Origin: Bradyrhizobium sp. CCBAU 51765
GTDB taxonomy: Bacteria > Pseudomonadota > Alphaproteobacteria > Rhizobiales > Xanthobacteraceae
NCBI RefSeq assembly: GCF_015291725.1
Contig: NZ_CP030038.1
Location: 1,973,001 to 2,037,000 of the forward strand
Length of the DNA stretch: 64,000 nucleotides
Direction of reading: 5' to 3'
The notes beneath the pieces were generated by a model. It was not told where the DNA came from. It worked only from the letters and a program-made list of their open reading frames with translations, and did not search any database. This document shows, in pieces, positions 26,398-34,329 of this stretch (positions are counted from its first letter, which is position 1; every line of letters starts with the position of its first letter). A program made the translations under genes and the position numbers.

Positions 26398-28166
26398 GTC
26401 GAACCTGCGTGGGTCATCTCGATCAAATATTTCTGCATGTCCCAGGCGCCGGTGGGACAACGCTCGGCGCATAGCCCGCAATGCAGGCAGACGTCCTCGT
26501 CCTTGACCATCACCCGCCCGGTCTTGAGATCGCCGGAGACGTAGAGATCCTGGTCCGGATGGAGTGAAGGCGCCTTCAGGCGCTGGCGCAGGTCGCTTTC
26601 CTCGCCGTTGGCAGTGAAGGTGATGCAATCCATCGGGCAGATGTCGACGCAGGCATCGCACTCGATGCAGAGCGAGGTCGAGAACACCGTCTGCACGTCG
26701 CAGTTCAGGCAGCGATGCGCCTCGCCGAGCGCGAGCTTGACGTCGTAGCCGAGCTCGACCTCGGCGCGGATGTCCTTGAGCGCGACGATCTTGTCGCGAT
26801 GCGGCACCTTGTAGCGCTTGTCGACGGAGATGTCGTTGTCATAGCTCCATTCGTGGATGCCCATCTTCTGCGAGGAGATTTGCACCTCCGGCAGCGGCCG
26901 CTCGCTGATATCCTCGCCCGACAGCATCTTGTGGATCGACAGCGCGGCATCATGGCCGTGCGCGACCGCCCAGATGATGTTCTTCGGGCCGAACGCGGCA
27001 TCGCCGCCGAAGAACACTTTCGGGTTGGTCGAAGCGAAGGTCTTGGGGTCGACCTTGGGCATGTGCCATTTGTCGAACTCGATGCCGCAATCCTGCTCGA
27101 TCCAGGGGAAGGCGTTCTCCTGGCCGACCGCGACCAGCACGTCGTCGCAGGGAATGGTCTGATCGGGGTCGCCCGAAGGCACGAGGTTGCGGCGGCCTTT
27201 GGCGTCATATTCGGCTTTGACGTGCTGGAAGGTGACGCCGATGAGCTTGCCGGCGACCTGCTTGAATGCCACCGGCACCATGTAGTTGAGGATCGGAATA
27301 TCCTCGTGGATCGCGTCCTCCTTCTCCCACGGCGAGGCCTTCATCTCCTCGAAGCCGGAGCGCACGATCACCGTGACTTTCTCGCCGCCGAGGCGGCGCG
27401 CGGTTCGGCAGCAATCCATCGCGGTGTTGCCGCCGCCGAGCACGATCACGCGCTTGCCGATCTTGTCGACATGGCCGAACGACACGTTGGCCAGCCATTC
27501 GATGCCGATATGGATGTTGCCGGCGGCTTCCTTGCGGCCGGGAATGTCGAGCTCGCGGCCGCGCGGTGCGCCGGAGCCGACGAAGATCGCATCGTATTTC
27601 TCCGCCAGCAGCGCCTTCATGCTGTCGATGCGGTGGCCGCCCTTGAAGTCGACACCGAGACCCAGGATGTAGCCGGTCTCCTCGTCGATCACCGAATTGG
27701 GCAGGCGGAATTTCGGGATCTGGGTGCGCATCATGCCGCCGGCTTCCGGATCGGCATCGAACACCGTGCAATGATAGCCGAGCGGCGCGAGATCGCGCGC
27801 CACCGTCAGCGAAGCGGGGCCGCCACCCACCAGCGCGACGCGCTTGCCGTTCTTCGGCGCGGGCCGCGGCAGGCGCTGCCTGATGTCGTCCTTGAAGTCT
27901 GCGGCGACGCGCTTGAGGCGGCAGATCGCGACCGGAGTCTCCTCGACGCGTCCGCGGCGACACGCGGGCTCGCAGGGACGGTCGCAGGTGCGTCCCAGAA
28001 TGCCGGGAAACACGTTCGACTTCCAATTGATCATGTAGGCGTCGCTGTAGCGGCCCTGTGCGATCAGTCGGATGTATTCGGGAACCGGGGTGTGCGCAGG
28101 ACAGGCCCATTGGCAATCGACCACTTTGTGAAAGTAGTCGGGGGCCGCGATGTCGGTCGGTTTCAT
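26367..28166 (-). CDS. GltD-like FAD/NAD(P) oxidoreductase with N- and C-terminal 4Fe-4S sites
   Basis: 599 residues. The N-terminus has the glutamate-synthase small-subunit type Cys motifs (CQWACPAHTPVP, GRTCDRPCEPACRRG). An FAD Rossmann motif VALVGGGPASLTVARDL and a second nucleotide motif VIVLGGGNTAMDCCRTARRL follow. The C-terminus has two ferredoxin-type motifs, CIECDACVDICPMDC and CLHCGLCAERCPTGA. The likely role is to pass electrons between NAD(P)(H) and the 2-oxoacid oxidoreductase encoded just downstream, with which it overlaps by 31 bp. The ATG at 28166 follows an AGGA placed close to the codon. It is first in the operon. Confidence 0.88.
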   Translation of the reverse strand: MKPTDIAAPDYFHKVVDCQWACPAHTPVPEYIRLIAQGRYSDAYMINWKSNVFPGILGRTCDRPCEPACRRGRVEETPVAICRLKRVAADFKDDIRQRLPRPAPKNGKRVALVGGGPASLTVARDLAPLGYHCTVFDADPEAGGMMRTQIPKFRLPNSVIDEETGYILGLGVDFKGGHRIDSMKALLAEKYDAIFVGSGAPRGRELDIPGRKEAAGNIHIGIEWLANVSFGHVDKIGKRVIVLGGGNTAMDCCRTARRLGGEKVTVIVRSGFEEMKASPWEKEDAIHEDIPILNYMVPVAFKQVAGKLIGVTFQHVKAEYDAKGRRNLVPSGDPDQTIPCDDVLVAVGQENAFPWIEQDCGIEFDKWHMPKVDPKTFASTNPKVFFGGDAAFGPKNIIWAVAHGHDAALSIHKMLSGEDISERPLPEVQISSQKMGIHEWSYDNDISVDKRYKVPHRDKIVALKDIRAEVELGYDVKLALGEAHRCLNCDVQTVFSTSLCIECDACVDICPMDCITFTANGEESDLRQRLKAPSLHPDQDLYVSGDLKTGRVMVKDEDVCLHCGLCAERCPTGAWDMQKYLIEMTHAGSTCPTKSRSAA

Positions 28167-28254
28167 TCCTACCCTGTCCGCGCAGGCTCAAAGACCCCGC
28201 GGCCTTTTTTGTTTGAGCGTGGCGGACGCTTAACGCGTCTCGATCTGGTTTCTG

Positions 28255-28266
28255 AATGACGTCATT
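28255..28266. promoter_or_regulatory. 12-bp perfect palindrome upstream of the oxidoreductase operon
   Basis: AATGACGTCATT lies about 90 bp upstream of the flavoprotein start codon (28166). A second small palindrome GAACCGTTC follows at about 28287. No clear -35/-10 pair was seen. This region, 28167-28474, contains no gene; it also holds a family B repeat. Confidence 0.35.
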
Positions 28267-28393
28267 GGGTTAGCTTATTAGAACCGTTCCGAAGTACAAC
28301 GGCAAATTTGCGCGCGGCACGGCTTTCATGGGAGCTACGCGCGGACAGCATTAACGCCGCGCGCAGGCATGCGGCGGTGCAGCATCACTCTCC

Positions 28394-28432
28394 GTCATTC
28401 CGGGCTCGTCGCTACGCGCCGCCCGGAATGAC
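28394..28432. repeat. family B palindromic repeat, copy 1
   Basis: GTCATTCCGGGC (28394-28405) pairs perfectly with GCCCGGAATGAC (28421-28432). A longer member of the same family lies at 36470-36547. Confidence 0.85.
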
Positions 28433-28474
28433 AGAAGAGAGGCGCACGCCTGCCTCCACATCGTAATTGTGAGA

Positions 28475-29152
28475 TCAGTTCTGCGCGATGTCGCTCTTCG
28501 CGAGATCCCACATCAGGCAGTAGGTGCCGACCGAGATCGGAAGCGGGAAGGACGTCGCCGCAGGACCGGTGAAGCGCTCGGCGATGACGGCCGAGACTGC
28601 GCCGATATGCGTGCCGTCGATCAGCACGAACCAGTCGCGCGCGCCTTCGTTAGCTGTTGCCGGAATTCCTGCCGTTGCACCCGACAATTCGGGTTCGCTT
28701 TCGAGCAGATGCATCGAGATGATGCCGTCGGACTTGTCCGGCGCCAGTTTCTCTTGCAGTGCATCACGCCACGCTCCGGCATTGTCGGGCGTCGGCCGCA
28801 GACGCACCAGGCCGAGCGCGGCCCCGCGCCCGGTGCCTTTGCTGATGGTGATGCGCGCGACGACGCGCAGCATGCCCTTGAAGCGCGCCATGGTCTGCCG
28901 CGACCAGTCGGTCGGGTTCGCGAGCCGCGCCCGGTAGGCGGGGCTGTCGAGCACGTCGAGCGTCGCGGTCGAATACAGGCTGAGATATTTGGGATTGGCG
29001 GCATGCGCGACATAGCGCCGCGCTTCGAGGAACCCCTCGATCGCGACGCGCTCTTCCAGATGCTCGCGATCGTACCAGCGGTTGAAATCGGCCTCGTCGG
29101 CTGCGTCGATATTCATCGACGTCAGCAGCATGCCTTTCGCGGCGAGCGGCAT
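28475..29152 (-). CDS. conserved protein of unknown function at the end of the pqq operon
   Basis: 225 residues, no signal peptide. The N-terminal half resembles small dimeric alpha/beta-barrel (EthD/antibiotic-monooxygenase-like) proteins: MLLTSMNIDAADEADFNRWY, DREHLEERVAIEGFLEARRY, followed by YLSLYSTATLDVLDSPAYRA. The second half seems a degenerate repeat of the same fold. It starts 24 bp after the prolyl iminopeptidase stop, so it is probably the last gene of the pqqABCDE-pip transcript. No catalytic residues can be assigned and the role is unknown. Confidence 0.75.
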   Translation of the reverse strand: MPLAAKGMLLTSMNIDAADEADFNRWYDREHLEERVAIEGFLEARRYVAHAANPKYLSLYSTATLDVLDSPAYRARLANPTDWSRQTMARFKGMLRVVARITISKGTGRGAALGLVRLRPTPDNAGAWRDALQEKLAPDKSDGIISMHLLESEPELSGATAGIPATANEGARDWFVLIDGTHIGAVSAVIAERFTGPAATSFPLPISVGTYCLMWDLAKSDIAQN

Positions 29153-29176
29153 TTTCTTGTTGTCCTGTGATCGGCG

Positions 29177-30163
29177 CTAGCGCGCAGCCTTCGACGCGAG
29201 GTCCGCAATCGACTTCATGACGGCATCCCTCACGCCGCCATCATAGAGCGAATGTCCGGCCTCTTCCACGACGCGAATCTCGGAACCCGGCCAAACTTTC
29301 GCGAGCGCCTGGGATGTCCCGGGCGGACATAACAGGTCGTAGCGGCCCTGTACGATGATGCCGGGAATGCCGGCGAGCCGATGCGCGTTTCGCAACAGCT
29401 GGTCTTCGCTCATGAAGCTGTCGTTGACGAAATAATGCGCCTCCATGAAAGGCGTCGCCGGCAGTGTGCGCCAGACGTTCAGCGCGGCGAGGTCCAGCCG
29501 GGTCCGTGCCGGCTTGTGCTCGGACAGGGTGCGTTCAACGTCGTGCCAGGCCCGCGCCGCGGGACCGTGCACGGCAGGATCGGCATCGAGGATACGGCGC
29601 CAATAGGCGCCCACCGGTTGCGCGCGCTCCTCGGGCGTCAGCACGCTCAGGAAATCCTCGTAGAGCGCGGGATAGAACTGGGACAGGCGCGAGGTGAAGG
29701 CCGTCTCGACCTCCGCCCGCGTGCCCAGAAAGGTTGCGCGCAGCGCAATGCCCGAGACGCGCTCCGGATGCGCCTCGGCGTAGGCGAGCGCCAGCGTCGC
29801 GCCCCAGGAGCCGCCGACCACCATCCAGCGTGTGATGCCGAATTTCTCGCGGATCTTCTCCATGTCCGCGACCAGATGCGCCGTGGTGTTGTGCGCGCGT
29901 GATCCCTTGGGCCGGCTGCGGCCGCAGCCGCGCTGGTCGAACAGCACGGCGCAGAAGCGATCAGGGTCGAACAGTCGGCGATGGTCGGGCTGGCAGCCGC
30001 TGCCGGGCCCGCCATGCAGATAGACCGCAGGGATTCCGTCAGCGCGGCCAACGCTCTCGACATGGAGCTCGTGGCCGTCGCCGACATCGAGCATCTCGGA
30101 GGTCAGCGGCGCAAAGGGATCGGCGCGTTTGACCGCGCTGGCCGCGTCGGCGTCAGGCATCAT
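29177..30163 (-). CDS. pip: prolyl iminopeptidase (S33 family)
   Basis: Alpha/beta-hydrolase that removes N-terminal proline from peptides. The 328-residue protein has the oxyanion loop HGGPGSGCQP, FDQRGCGRS, nucleophile Ser in VGGSWGATLALAYA, the acid in GRYDLLCPP and His in AGHSLYDG. This is the complete proline iminopeptidase signature. The chosen start (ATG 30163, or the adjacent ATG 30160) overlaps the end of pqqE by 11 bp, giving translational coupling. Its place in the PQQ operon raises the possibility that it helps trim PqqA-derived peptide, which is inference. Confidence 0.9.
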   Translation of the reverse strand: MMPDADAASAVKRADPFAPLTSEMLDVGDGHELHVESVGRADGIPAVYLHGGPGSGCQPDHRRLFDPDRFCAVLFDQRGCGRSRPKGSRAHNTTAHLVADMEKIREKFGITRWMVVGGSWGATLALAYAEAHPERVSGIALRATFLGTRAEVETAFTSRLSQFYPALYEDFLSVLTPEERAQPVGAYWRRILDADPAVHGPAARAWHDVERTLSEHKPARTRLDLAALNVWRTLPATPFMEAHYFVNDSFMSEDQLLRNAHRLAGIPGIIVQGRYDLLCPPGTSQALAKVWPGSEIRVVEEAGHSLYDGGVRDAVMKSIADLASKAAR

Positions 30164-31334
30164 TCTCGGATTCCAGAGTGCCGCCGGCAAAATTGCGATA
30201 GAGAAAGCGGTTGGTCTCGCCTTCGGCTTCGCGCTCGGCCTGCTTGAAGATCGTCTCGTGCAGCGGCGACAGCGCGCAGGCCGGATCGGTATTGGCCGCA
30301 TCGCCCGTCAGCGCGAAGGCCTGGCAGCGGCAGCCGCCGAAATCGATCTCGCGGAATTCGCAACTCTTGCACGGCTCCTTCATCCAGCCGGTGCCGCGAT
30401 AGCGATTGAAGGCCTCGGAATTCTGCCAGATCCAGGCGATCGAATGATTGGAGCGGACGGATTCGAACGCGAGCCCGGTGATGCTCTCGGCGGCGTGGCA
30501 GGGCAGCACCTTGCCGGCGGGCGAGATGTTGAAGAACTGCCGGCCCCAGCCGCCCATGCATTTCTTCGGCCGCAGCGCGTAATAATCAGGGACGACGTAA
30601 TCGATCGTCAGCCGGCCCTTCAGCCGCTCGCGCGCCTCCTCGACAAGGCGGGTGCATTCGTCGAGCTGAGCCACGGTCGGCATCAGCGCGGCGCGGTTCT
30701 TCAGCGCCCAGCCGTAATATTGCACATTGGCGACCTCGAGCCGGTCGGCGTCGAGATCGAGCGCCATCTGGATGATGTCGGGGAGCTGATGCAGGTTCTG
30801 CCGATGCATCACCGCGTTCACGGTGAGCGGCAGATCGAGCTCGCGCGTCCATTTCGCGACTTCGAGCTTCTTGCGATGTCCGCCTTTGTAGCCGGCGACG
30901 CGATCGGCGAGGCCTTCCTCGATGCCCTGGAAGGAGATCTGCACATGGCAGAGCCCGGCATCTGCGAGATCGCCGAGCTTCTCGCGCGTCAGCAGCACGG
31001 CCGAGGTGATCAGGTTGGTATAGAGGCCGGCGTCGCTGGCGTGCTTTACCAGCTCGACCAGGTCCTTGCGCGCGGTCGGCTCGCCGCCGGAGAAATGCAC
31101 CTGGAGCACGCCGATCTCGGCGAGCTCGCTCAAGACCTTCTTCCATTCCCCGGTGGTCAGCTCCTTGGCCGAACGGTCGAGCTCGACCGGGTTGGAGCAG
31201 TAGGGGCATTGCAGCGGGCAACGATGGGTAATCTCGAGCAGCACCGCGAGCGGGATGCCGAACGTCTCCGCCGTCGAGCGCTGCTTCTCCAGCACCGCGA
31301 GGCTGTCGCTGGGGGGGATGGTCACGTCGCTCAT
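30153..31334 (-). CDS. pqqE: PQQ biosynthesis radical SAM protein PqqE
   Basis: Forms the Glu-Tyr carbon-carbon crosslink in PqqA, the first step of PQQ synthesis. 393 residues. The radical-SAM Cys are C39, C43 and C46 in CPLQCPYC, followed by VHFSGGEPTARKDL. The C-terminal SPASM region holds KKCMGGWGR, PCHAAES and the cluster CKSCEFREIDFGGCRC. The ATG at 31334 overlaps the pqqD stop by 4 bp. Together with PqqD it forms the usual chaperone-enzyme pair. Confidence 0.97.
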   Translation of the reverse strand: MSDVTIPPSDSLAVLEKQRSTAETFGIPLAVLLEITHRCPLQCPYCSNPVELDRSAKELTTGEWKKVLSELAEIGVLQVHFSGGEPTARKDLVELVKHASDAGLYTNLITSAVLLTREKLGDLADAGLCHVQISFQGIEEGLADRVAGYKGGHRKKLEVAKWTRELDLPLTVNAVMHRQNLHQLPDIIQMALDLDADRLEVANVQYYGWALKNRAALMPTVAQLDECTRLVEEARERLKGRLTIDYVVPDYYALRPKKCMGGWGRQFFNISPAGKVLPCHAAESITGLAFESVRSNHSIAWIWQNSEAFNRYRGTGWMKEPCKSCEFREIDFGGCRCQAFALTGDAANTDPACALSPLHETIFKQAEREAEGETNRFLYRNFAGGTLESENDA

Positions 31335-31642
31335 GACGTCTTCTCCCTGATCTCGGTGAGAAAGCCCTTGTCGGCGAGATCCTGCAGCATGGCGATGACG
31401 TCAGCGAGGATCGCCTCGCGCGGCGCGGCGTATTTCGCGGCCAATTGATCGGCGACGTCGCCGACATTGCGCTCACCGTTGCAGAGCTGCAAGACCTCGA
31501 CCGCGATCTCGTCCGGCGCCAGCACCCGTTCCGGTGCCAGGATCACCCAGACCTTTCGCGTCTCGTCATATTTCAGCTTGGCATGCCGCGGCAGCACGGG
31601 GCGGCTTGCCTCGCTGACGCTGATGTTCCGCGGCCCGGCCAT
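31331..31642 (-). CDS. pqqD: PQQ biosynthesis peptide chaperone PqqD
   Basis: 103-residue PqqA-binding chaperone with the RiPP-recognition fold. Family features include PVLPRHAKLKYDETRKVWVI, LAPERVLAPDEIAVEVLQLC and YAAPREAILADVIAMLQDL. The start at 31642 (MAGPRNISV) is chosen over longer frames because it lies 10 bp after the pqqC stop and begins at the conserved sequence. It overlaps pqqE by 4 bp. Confidence 0.96.
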   Translation of the reverse strand: MAGPRNISVSEASRPVLPRHAKLKYDETRKVWVILAPERVLAPDEIAVEVLQLCNGERNVGDVADQLAAKYAAPREAILADVIAMLQDLADKGFLTEIREKTS

Positions 31643-31652
31643 CGCTAGTCCT

Positions 31653-32432
31653 TCAGCTCGCTTTGGGCACGAACGCGCCCGGCGGAATGTGGCCCTCGAC
31701 ATAGGCGTGCTGGAGCGCATCCAGTTGCACCCACAGCACGTTGGTCTTGAAGATCAGCGCATTGCAGACGGAGGCGCGCTCCTCCGGCGTCCTCGCATGC
31801 GTCTTGACGTAGTCCAGCGCGAAATTGGCATCGCGCGGCGCCTGGGTCAGGCGGCGCTTGAAGTAGCTCATGATGTCGGGATTGACGAAATCGTAGTGCT
31901 CCAACATGCCGGCGATGCGCTCTTCATGCAGGTTCGGCGCGAACAGCTCGGTGAGCGAGGAGGCGATCGCCTCCAGCGGGCTCTTCTCGCGGCAGTAGTG
32001 GACATAGGCCTCCACCGCGAAGCGCGTCGCCGGCAGGATGCCTTCGGTGGATTCCACGTAGGCCGTATCGAGCCCGAGCCCTTCGGTCAGCTTCAGCCAG
32101 CGCTCGATGCCGCCTTCGCTGCCGACATCGCCGTCGTGGTCCTCGATACGATGGCGCCATTCCAGGCGGGTGGCGCGGTCGCGGAAGCGCGAGATCACCA
32201 CCGCGTCCTTGATCGGGATTGTGCTCTGGTAATAGTAGCGGTTGAGCGCCCAGGCCTGCACCTGGCCCTTGTTCAGCTTGCCGCCATGCAGCAGCTTATG
32301 GAACGGATGCAGGCTGTGATAGCGCGTCGCCCCGATATGGCGCAGCGTCGCCTCGAGCTCTTCGGCGCTGGTGAGCCTGATGTCCTTGCCGATCGAGAGC
32401 GCGGTCATTCCAGTCAGTGATGCGGCGTTCAC
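31653..32432 (-). CDS. pqqC: pyrroloquinoline-quinone synthase PqqC
   Basis: Carries out the final ring closure and eight-electron oxidation to PQQ without a metal cofactor. 259 residues, all-helical family, with RYHSLHPFHKLLHGGKLNK, ALNRYYYQSTIPIKDA and HRIEDHDG. The GTG at 32432 is used because it overlaps the pqqB stop (GTGA); an internal ATG at 32408 (MTALSIGK) is a fair alternative and closer to the family N-terminus. It is followed by pqqD after a 10-bp gap. Confidence 0.96.
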   Translation of the reverse strand: MNAASLTGMTALSIGKDIRLTSAEELEATLRHIGATRYHSLHPFHKLLHGGKLNKGQVQAWALNRYYYQSTIPIKDAVVISRFRDRATRLEWRHRIEDHDGDVGSEGGIERWLKLTEGLGLDTAYVESTEGILPATRFAVEAYVHYCREKSPLEAIASSLTELFAPNLHEERIAGMLEHYDFVNPDIMSYFKRRLTQAPRDANFALDYVKTHARTPEERASVCNALIFKTNVLWVQLDALQHAYVEGHIPPGAFVPKAS

Positions 32433-33358
32433 AGCACGATCTCCGTTCCATCCGCGGGTATCTGCCAGCCCGCCTGCTCGGCGGCCTTGCGCTCGGGCGA
32501 GCCGGGCAGCAGCGCCGGATTCGAGTTATTGATATGCAGAAACAGCTTCCTGTCGATACTGAGGTCGGCCAGCCGCGCGATGGCGCCGTCGTCGCCCGAC
32601 ATGGCGACATGTCCCATGCTCTTCCCGGTCTTGTGGCCGAGGCCGGCCCTGATCATCTCGTCGTCGCGCCAGACCGTGCCGTCGAAGAACACCAGCGCGG
32701 CGCCGTCAATCCGGGCCTTGAGCGCGTCGGTCACCTCGGCACAGGCCGCGATGAAGTAGAAGCACTTGCCCGTCGCCTTGTCGGTGATCTCAAGGCCCAG
32801 CGTGTCGCCGTCGCCGCTCTCGCCGCCCGGATGCGCCTTGCCCTCCAGGTACCAGGCCGACTTGCCCGGCACCGCGAAGGGCAGCACCTCCAGGCCGGAG
32901 CGCGCACCATCCGGCAGGCGGGGCTCGAACGGCTCGCGGAGAGCGATCGGCTGGCGCTTCACGTTCTTCTCGTTCAGCACGTTGAAGATGCTGTTGGTGC
33001 TGAGGATCGCCAGCACCTTCTCGTGCGCATACACCGTAAAGGGCGAGCCTTCGCGCATCGACAGCAGGCCTGCCACCGCATCGACTTCGCTGTTGGTCAG
33101 GATCACGCCCGCAATCGGCGTGTGACGCAGTGCGCCCGCCTTGGGGTGCAGCTGTGGCGTGGCATTCACTTGCTGTCGCAGGTCGGGGGAGGCGTTGATC
33201 AGGAACCAGTGCTCGCCGTCGCCGCTGAAGGCGACCGAGGCCTGGGTCCTTTGAAGCTCGTGGCCGCCGCTACGGGCCGCTCGGCAGCCCTCGCAGCCGC
33301 AATTCCATTGCGGAACTCCGCCGCCGGCCCCGGCGCCCAGGACGACGACGCGAAGCAT
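32429..33358 (-). CDS. pqqB: PQQ biosynthesis protein PqqB
   Basis: 309-residue metallo-beta-lactamase-fold protein that hydroxylates the crosslinked Tyr-derived intermediate. It starts LRVVVLGAGAGGGVPQWNC, with the structural zinc Cys in NCGCEGCRAAR, then FLINASPDLRQQV and ILTNSEVDAVAGLLSMREG. The ATG at 33358 lies 134 bp after the pqqA stop; that gap holds an inverted repeat. It overlaps pqqC by 4 bp. Confidence 0.96.
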   Translation of the reverse strand: MLRVVVLGAGAGGGVPQWNCGCEGCRAARSGGHELQRTQASVAFSGDGEHWFLINASPDLRQQVNATPQLHPKAGALRHTPIAGVILTNSEVDAVAGLLSMREGSPFTVYAHEKVLAILSTNSIFNVLNEKNVKRQPIALREPFEPRLPDGARSGLEVLPFAVPGKSAWYLEGKAHPGGESGDGDTLGLEITDKATGKCFYFIAACAEVTDALKARIDGAALVFFDGTVWRDDEMIRAGLGHKTGKSMGHVAMSGDDGAIARLADLSIDRKLFLHINNSNPALLPGSPERKAAEQAGWQIPADGTEIVL

Positions 33359-33386
33359 GATCCGTCTCCTGGAAGGTAAAGTCGCG

Positions 33387-33466
33387 AGGTGGATCTCAGG
33401 CCCACACAAATCCTGTCTTCCGGAAACGTATCGTGACCGAAAGAGTTCAGGCTGAAAGATCCACCT
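33387..33466. promoter_or_regulatory. inverted repeat between pqqA and pqqB (possible attenuator or processing hairpin)
   Basis: AGGTGGATCT (33387-33396) is the perfect complement of AGATCCACCT (33457-33466), with an imperfect extension (CAGGC/GCTG) on the loop side and 60 nt between. In the pqq transcript this would form a long stem separating the tiny pqqA cistron from pqqB-E. A higher level of pqqA message than of downstream genes is known in other methylotroph pqq operons; the role here is inference. Confidence 0.5.
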
Positions 33467-33492
33467 GCGCGGAACGCAATCGCACCGACCGC

Positions 33493-33573
33493 TTACTTGC
33501 GGGTGGCGCTCACATACATGTTGATTTCCATGCCGCAGGGCACTTCGACGATCTTCGGGGCTTTCCAGGCCAT
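33493..33573 (-). CDS. pqqA: PQQ precursor peptide PqqA
   Basis: 26-residue ribosomally made precursor of PQQ. It begins MAWKAPKIVEVPCGMEINMY and ends in a basic VSATRK tail. The conserved Glu 16 and Tyr 20, the two residues crosslinked by PqqE, are spaced as in all PqqA peptides. The ATG at 33573 has GGAG 7 nt upstream. A palindrome ATTCGCGAAT (33587-33596) lies just before the ribosome site. The gene is too short for ordinary gene finders. It opens the minus-strand operon pqqABCDE-pip. Confidence 0.97.
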   Translation of the reverse strand: MAWKAPKIVEVPCGMEINMYVSATRK

Positions 33574-33820
33574 TTCGGCTCTCCATATTCGCGAATTCGG
33601 GACGTATCCGCCCACCTGTTAGACTAATGCCGGCGGAGAACTTCGCCAGTGAAATTTTCCCGAGAAGGTCATGCTGCGCCGCGAAAAATGCTAGGGGAAC
33701 ATCACTTCTGAAGCGCTGCCTTGCGTCAGACGCATTCGGTCGCGAACCCTGCCCTGATAAAGCTGTTGTGGAGTGCAGTGCAGCTTCAATCCGATACAGG
33801 CGAACCAACTGGATCTCGAT

Positions 33821-34078
33821 ATGCCCAGATACTTCTTCAACACCCGTATCGGCGACGAGCTGATCGTGGACCCCGACGGCGAGGACCTGCGCAACCCTGA
33901 CCGCGCCTGGGAGGTCGCCCGCCAGATGATCCTGGAGGTGGTGAAGTCCGAGGGCGCACAGCCGGCGCTGCTCGAGGCGGTCATCGAGGTGACCGACGAT
34001 GATGGGGAGATCGTGCTGGAGTTTCCCTTCACCGAGGCGCTGCTCGACATCCCCGACCAGTCCGCGACAAGGCATTAG
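33821..34078 (+). CDS. DUF6894 family protein
   Basis: 85-residue protein starting MPRYFFNTRIGDELIVDPDG, the standard opening of the small DUF6894 family common in Bradyrhizobium and Methylobacterium, followed by LRNPDRAWEVARQMILEVV. The ATG at 33821 is used; an upstream GTG at 33773 would add unrelated residues. It is divergent from pqqA, with 247 bp between that show no obvious element beyond the pqqA leader. Function is unknown. Confidence 0.85.
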   Translation: MPRYFFNTRIGDELIVDPDGEDLRNPDRAWEVARQMILEVVKSEGAQPALLEAVIEVTDDDGEIVLEFPFTEALLDIPDQSATRH

Positions 34079-34099
34079 AGGCCGCCCAACTGCCTCCAC

Positions 34100-34222
34100 C
34101 GTCATTGCGAGCCACCGGGTCCGCGCGAAGCGCGGCCCGATGACAGGCTCCGCGAAGCAATCCAGAATCCCTCCGCGGGGATAGTCTGGATTGCTTCGTC
34201 GCAAGGGCTCCTCGCAATGACG
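34100..34222. repeat. family A palindromic repeat, copy 3 (with insertion)
   Basis: CGTCATTGCGAG at 34100 and CTCGCAATGACG at 34211-34222 enclose the usual GAAGCAATCCAG core. An additional GCGCGAAGCGCGGCCCGATG segment makes this copy longer (123 bp) than the others. Confidence 0.88.
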
Positions 34223-34329
34223 GCGAATGAGGCGCCGCCCGGCACCAAACCCGTCTTTCACCCCCGCGAAATCCGCATGGCTTTGCCGCGTTCGCGGCGC
34301 TAAAAGACGCCGATTACACGGAGCAAGCC

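Noticed and set aside
28190..28212. Possible rho-independent terminator (short GC stem then TTTTTT)
   Set aside because: The T-run is on the plus strand, where no gene ends; on the minus strand it precedes rather than follows a stem. The stem itself is imperfect.
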